Source: Minisyncoccota bacterium
GTDB lineage: Bacteria; Patescibacteriota; Minisyncoccia; UBA6257; JAAZHW01
Direction of reading: 5' to 3'
NCBI GenBank assembly: GCA_028696375.1
Contig: JAQVHD010000013.1
Span: forward strand, 1 to 13,626
DNA: 13,626 bases
The translations under genes were made by a program, and so were the position numbers. Under the pieces are notes generated by a model that saw only the letters and a program-made list of their open reading frames with translations, searched no databases and had not been told where the DNA came from. Shown in pieces: positions 12,824 to 13,626 of this stretch; within the stretch, counting starts at the first letter, position 1, and each line of letters opens with the position of its first letter.

Positions 12824-13030
12824 GAGGTTAATTAATTTTTATAATATCCTCTTTTTTTTCTTTCATAATACAAAACGCGCGACCGTGTGGTTAGGGCCAA
12901 AATAGTTGAAACGCTAATGTAACAGTAGATTGCAATTTCGGAAAGATGATAATCTGTGGAAATAACATCTAAATTTTATATACAAAGTTTAATATCCCCC
13001 CAGAAAACAATACAGGTGAAATTTTGTTTT
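12824..13030. other. Intergenic region without recognised content
   Basis: The gap between the divergent tRNA units holds AT-rich DNA with one less AT-rich patch (12875-12915, ACGCGCGACCGTGTGG...). I see no credible coding frame, tRNA-like fold or strong terminator on either strand. A run of six C's (13006-13011) reads as GGGGGG on the minus strand, but no plausible gene follows. Confidence 0.5.
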
Positions 13031-13031
13031 A

Positions 13032-13060
13032 TTGATTTTTTTGATAAAATTAGATAAAAT
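13032..13060 (+). promoter_or_regulatory. Promoter of tRNA-Asp and probably pheS
   Basis: TTGATT (13032-13037), a 17-base spacer and TAAAAT (13055-13060). The start at about 13067 would give a 14-base leader before the tRNA. No other promoter-like sequence lies between the tRNA and pheS. Confidence 0.6.
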
Positions 13061-13080
13061 GGCTTTATTGAAGAATTAAT

Positions 13081-13156
13081 GGGCCGGTAGCTCAGCTTGG
13101 TTTAGAGCGTCTGCCTGTCACGCAGAAGGTCACGGGTTCAAATCCCGTCCGGCCCG
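13081..13156 (+). tRNA. tRNA-Asp (GTC)
   Basis: A 76-base cloverleaf: acceptor GGGCCGG/CCGGCCC, D-arm GCTC-AGCTTGGTTTA-GAGC, anticodon arm TCTGC-CTGTCAC-GCAGA with anticodon GTC, T-arm ACGGG-TTCAAAT-CCCGT, and the Asp identity base G73 at 13156. All stems are perfect and the D- and T-loops are standard, in contrast to the initiator tRNA. CCA is not encoded (CCT follows). pheS starts 18 bases downstream on the same strand. Confidence 0.97.
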
Positions 13157-13174
13157 CCTAAAATTTTCAATTCT

Positions 13175-13626
13175 ATGAACATTGAAGAAATTAATCAAAA
13201 AGTTTTTCAAGAAATTGGCGAGTGCAAAGACTTGCAAACATTGGAAAAAATCAGAATCAAGTACCTTGGTCGCAAGGGTGAATTAACAAATATCTTAAAA
13301 TCCTTAAAAGACCTTCCTGTTGATCAGCGAAAAGAAATTGGTCCAATTGCTAATAATCTTAAAAAACGCATCGAAACTGCCTTAGAAGAAAAAAGGCTTT
13401 TTATTATTGATAATCCAGAATTAAAACCGCTCGATTTAAGCTTGCCTGGCAAAAAGCTCAAACGAGGACATCTACATCCATTTACTACCTTAGAAAATAA
13501 AATCGAAGAAATTTTTGGAAATTTAGGTTTTGAAATAGTAGAAAGTAATGAAGTTGAAACTGAATATTACAATTTTGATGCCTTAAACATTCCCGCTGAT
13601 CATCCAGCGCGCGATATGTGGGATAC
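13175..13626 (+). CDS. pheS: Phenylalanyl-tRNA synthetase alpha subunit, N-terminal part (runs off window)
   Basis: Catalytic subunit of the heterotetrameric enzyme that charges tRNA-Phe. From ATG 13175, 150 codons are in the window, with no stop before the edge. Seen: the N-terminal coiled-coil arm (residues 1-80) with the family motif KYLGRKGELT (29-38), then the start of the class II catalytic domain with KRGHLHPFTTLE (95-106; motif 1 region follows) and EYYNFDALNIPADHPARDMW (129-148), which is very characteristic of PheS. The gene follows tRNA-Asp by 18 bases with no promoter, T-box or Phe-rich leader peptide between, so it is probably read from the tRNA promoter and freed by tRNA 3' processing. 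There is no Shine-Dalgarno. pheT would be expected downstream, outside the window. Confidence 0.96.
   Translation, partial: MNIEEINQKVFQEIGECKDLQTLEKIRIKYLGRKGELTNILKSLKDLPVDQRKEIGPIANNLKKRIETALEEKRLFIIDNPELKPLDLSLPGKKLKRGHLHPFTTLENKIEEIFGNLGFEIVESNEVETEYYNFDALNIPADHPARDMWD

Noticed and set aside
12678..12905. 75-residue plus-strand open frame
   Set aside because: It reads antisense through both CAT tRNA genes and has no coding character.
13157..13174. T-box or Phe attenuator before pheS
   Set aside because: Only 18 bases separate tRNA-Asp from the start codon; there is no leader peptide, hairpin or specifier.

Overview
The window looks like a chromosomal piece of a Candidate Phyla Radiation (Patescibacteria, probably Parcubacteria-like) bacterium. 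This is an inference from several things seen together: AT-rich DNA; tightly packed genes with overlaps of 8 to 29 bases; almost no Shine-Dalgarno sequences; tRNA genes without an encoded CCA; a MurE-like ligase that lacks the usual N-terminal domain; and a miniature DUF721/DciA-like protein. TGA is used as a stop (archease gene, 9423-9425), which argues against the SR1/Gracilibacteria groups that read TGA as glycine. No phage, transposase or CRISPR array is seen.

Left part (1-2714, minus strand): a polyprenyl-phosphate sugar synthase-like GT2 enzyme (cut by the window edge) lies downstream of a TMTC-like membrane glycosyltransferase with C-terminal TPRs. They are separated by about 350 bases of dispersed repeats (two direct copies facing two inverted copies, plus decayed copies and a 14-bp tandem repeat). 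Together the two proteins suggest lipid-linked sugar donor synthesis and protein or cell-surface glycosylation.

Centre-left (2782-6273, plus strand): an operon of an unrecognised 262-residue protein, then the complete AmmeMemoRadiSam trio (radical SAM enzyme, Memo-like protein, AMMECR1-like protein) and a stand-alone EMAP-II/MetG-C tRNA-binding domain. Next, under the best promoter in the window and with its own terminator, is a 69-residue very acidic protein. A class A penicillin-binding protein (6649-9144) follows.

Centre-right (9145-11789, minus strand): ruvA, a MurE-like ligase, archease and a DUF721-like protein form one compact operon, convergent with and directly abutting the PBP gene. 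It diverges from rpsT at a 131-base intergenic region with promoters on both sides.

Right part (11921-13626): rpsT and an RNHCP zinc protein on the plus strand, each with a terminator folded into its stop codon; two CAT-anticodon tRNAs on the minus strand, one with initiator features and unusual D- and T-loops; then tRNA-Asp(GTC) immediately followed by pheS, which runs off the window.

Three protein-gene promoters have their -10 box only 7-8 bases before the start codon, implying leaderless mRNAs. Themes that join the genes are cell-envelope construction (GT2, TMTC-like, PBP, MurE-like), translation (S20, tRNAs, PheS, tRNA-binding protein, possibly archease) and DNA repair/replication (RuvA, DUF721-like). 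The AmmeMemoRadiSam cluster with its unknown leading gene is the least understood part.
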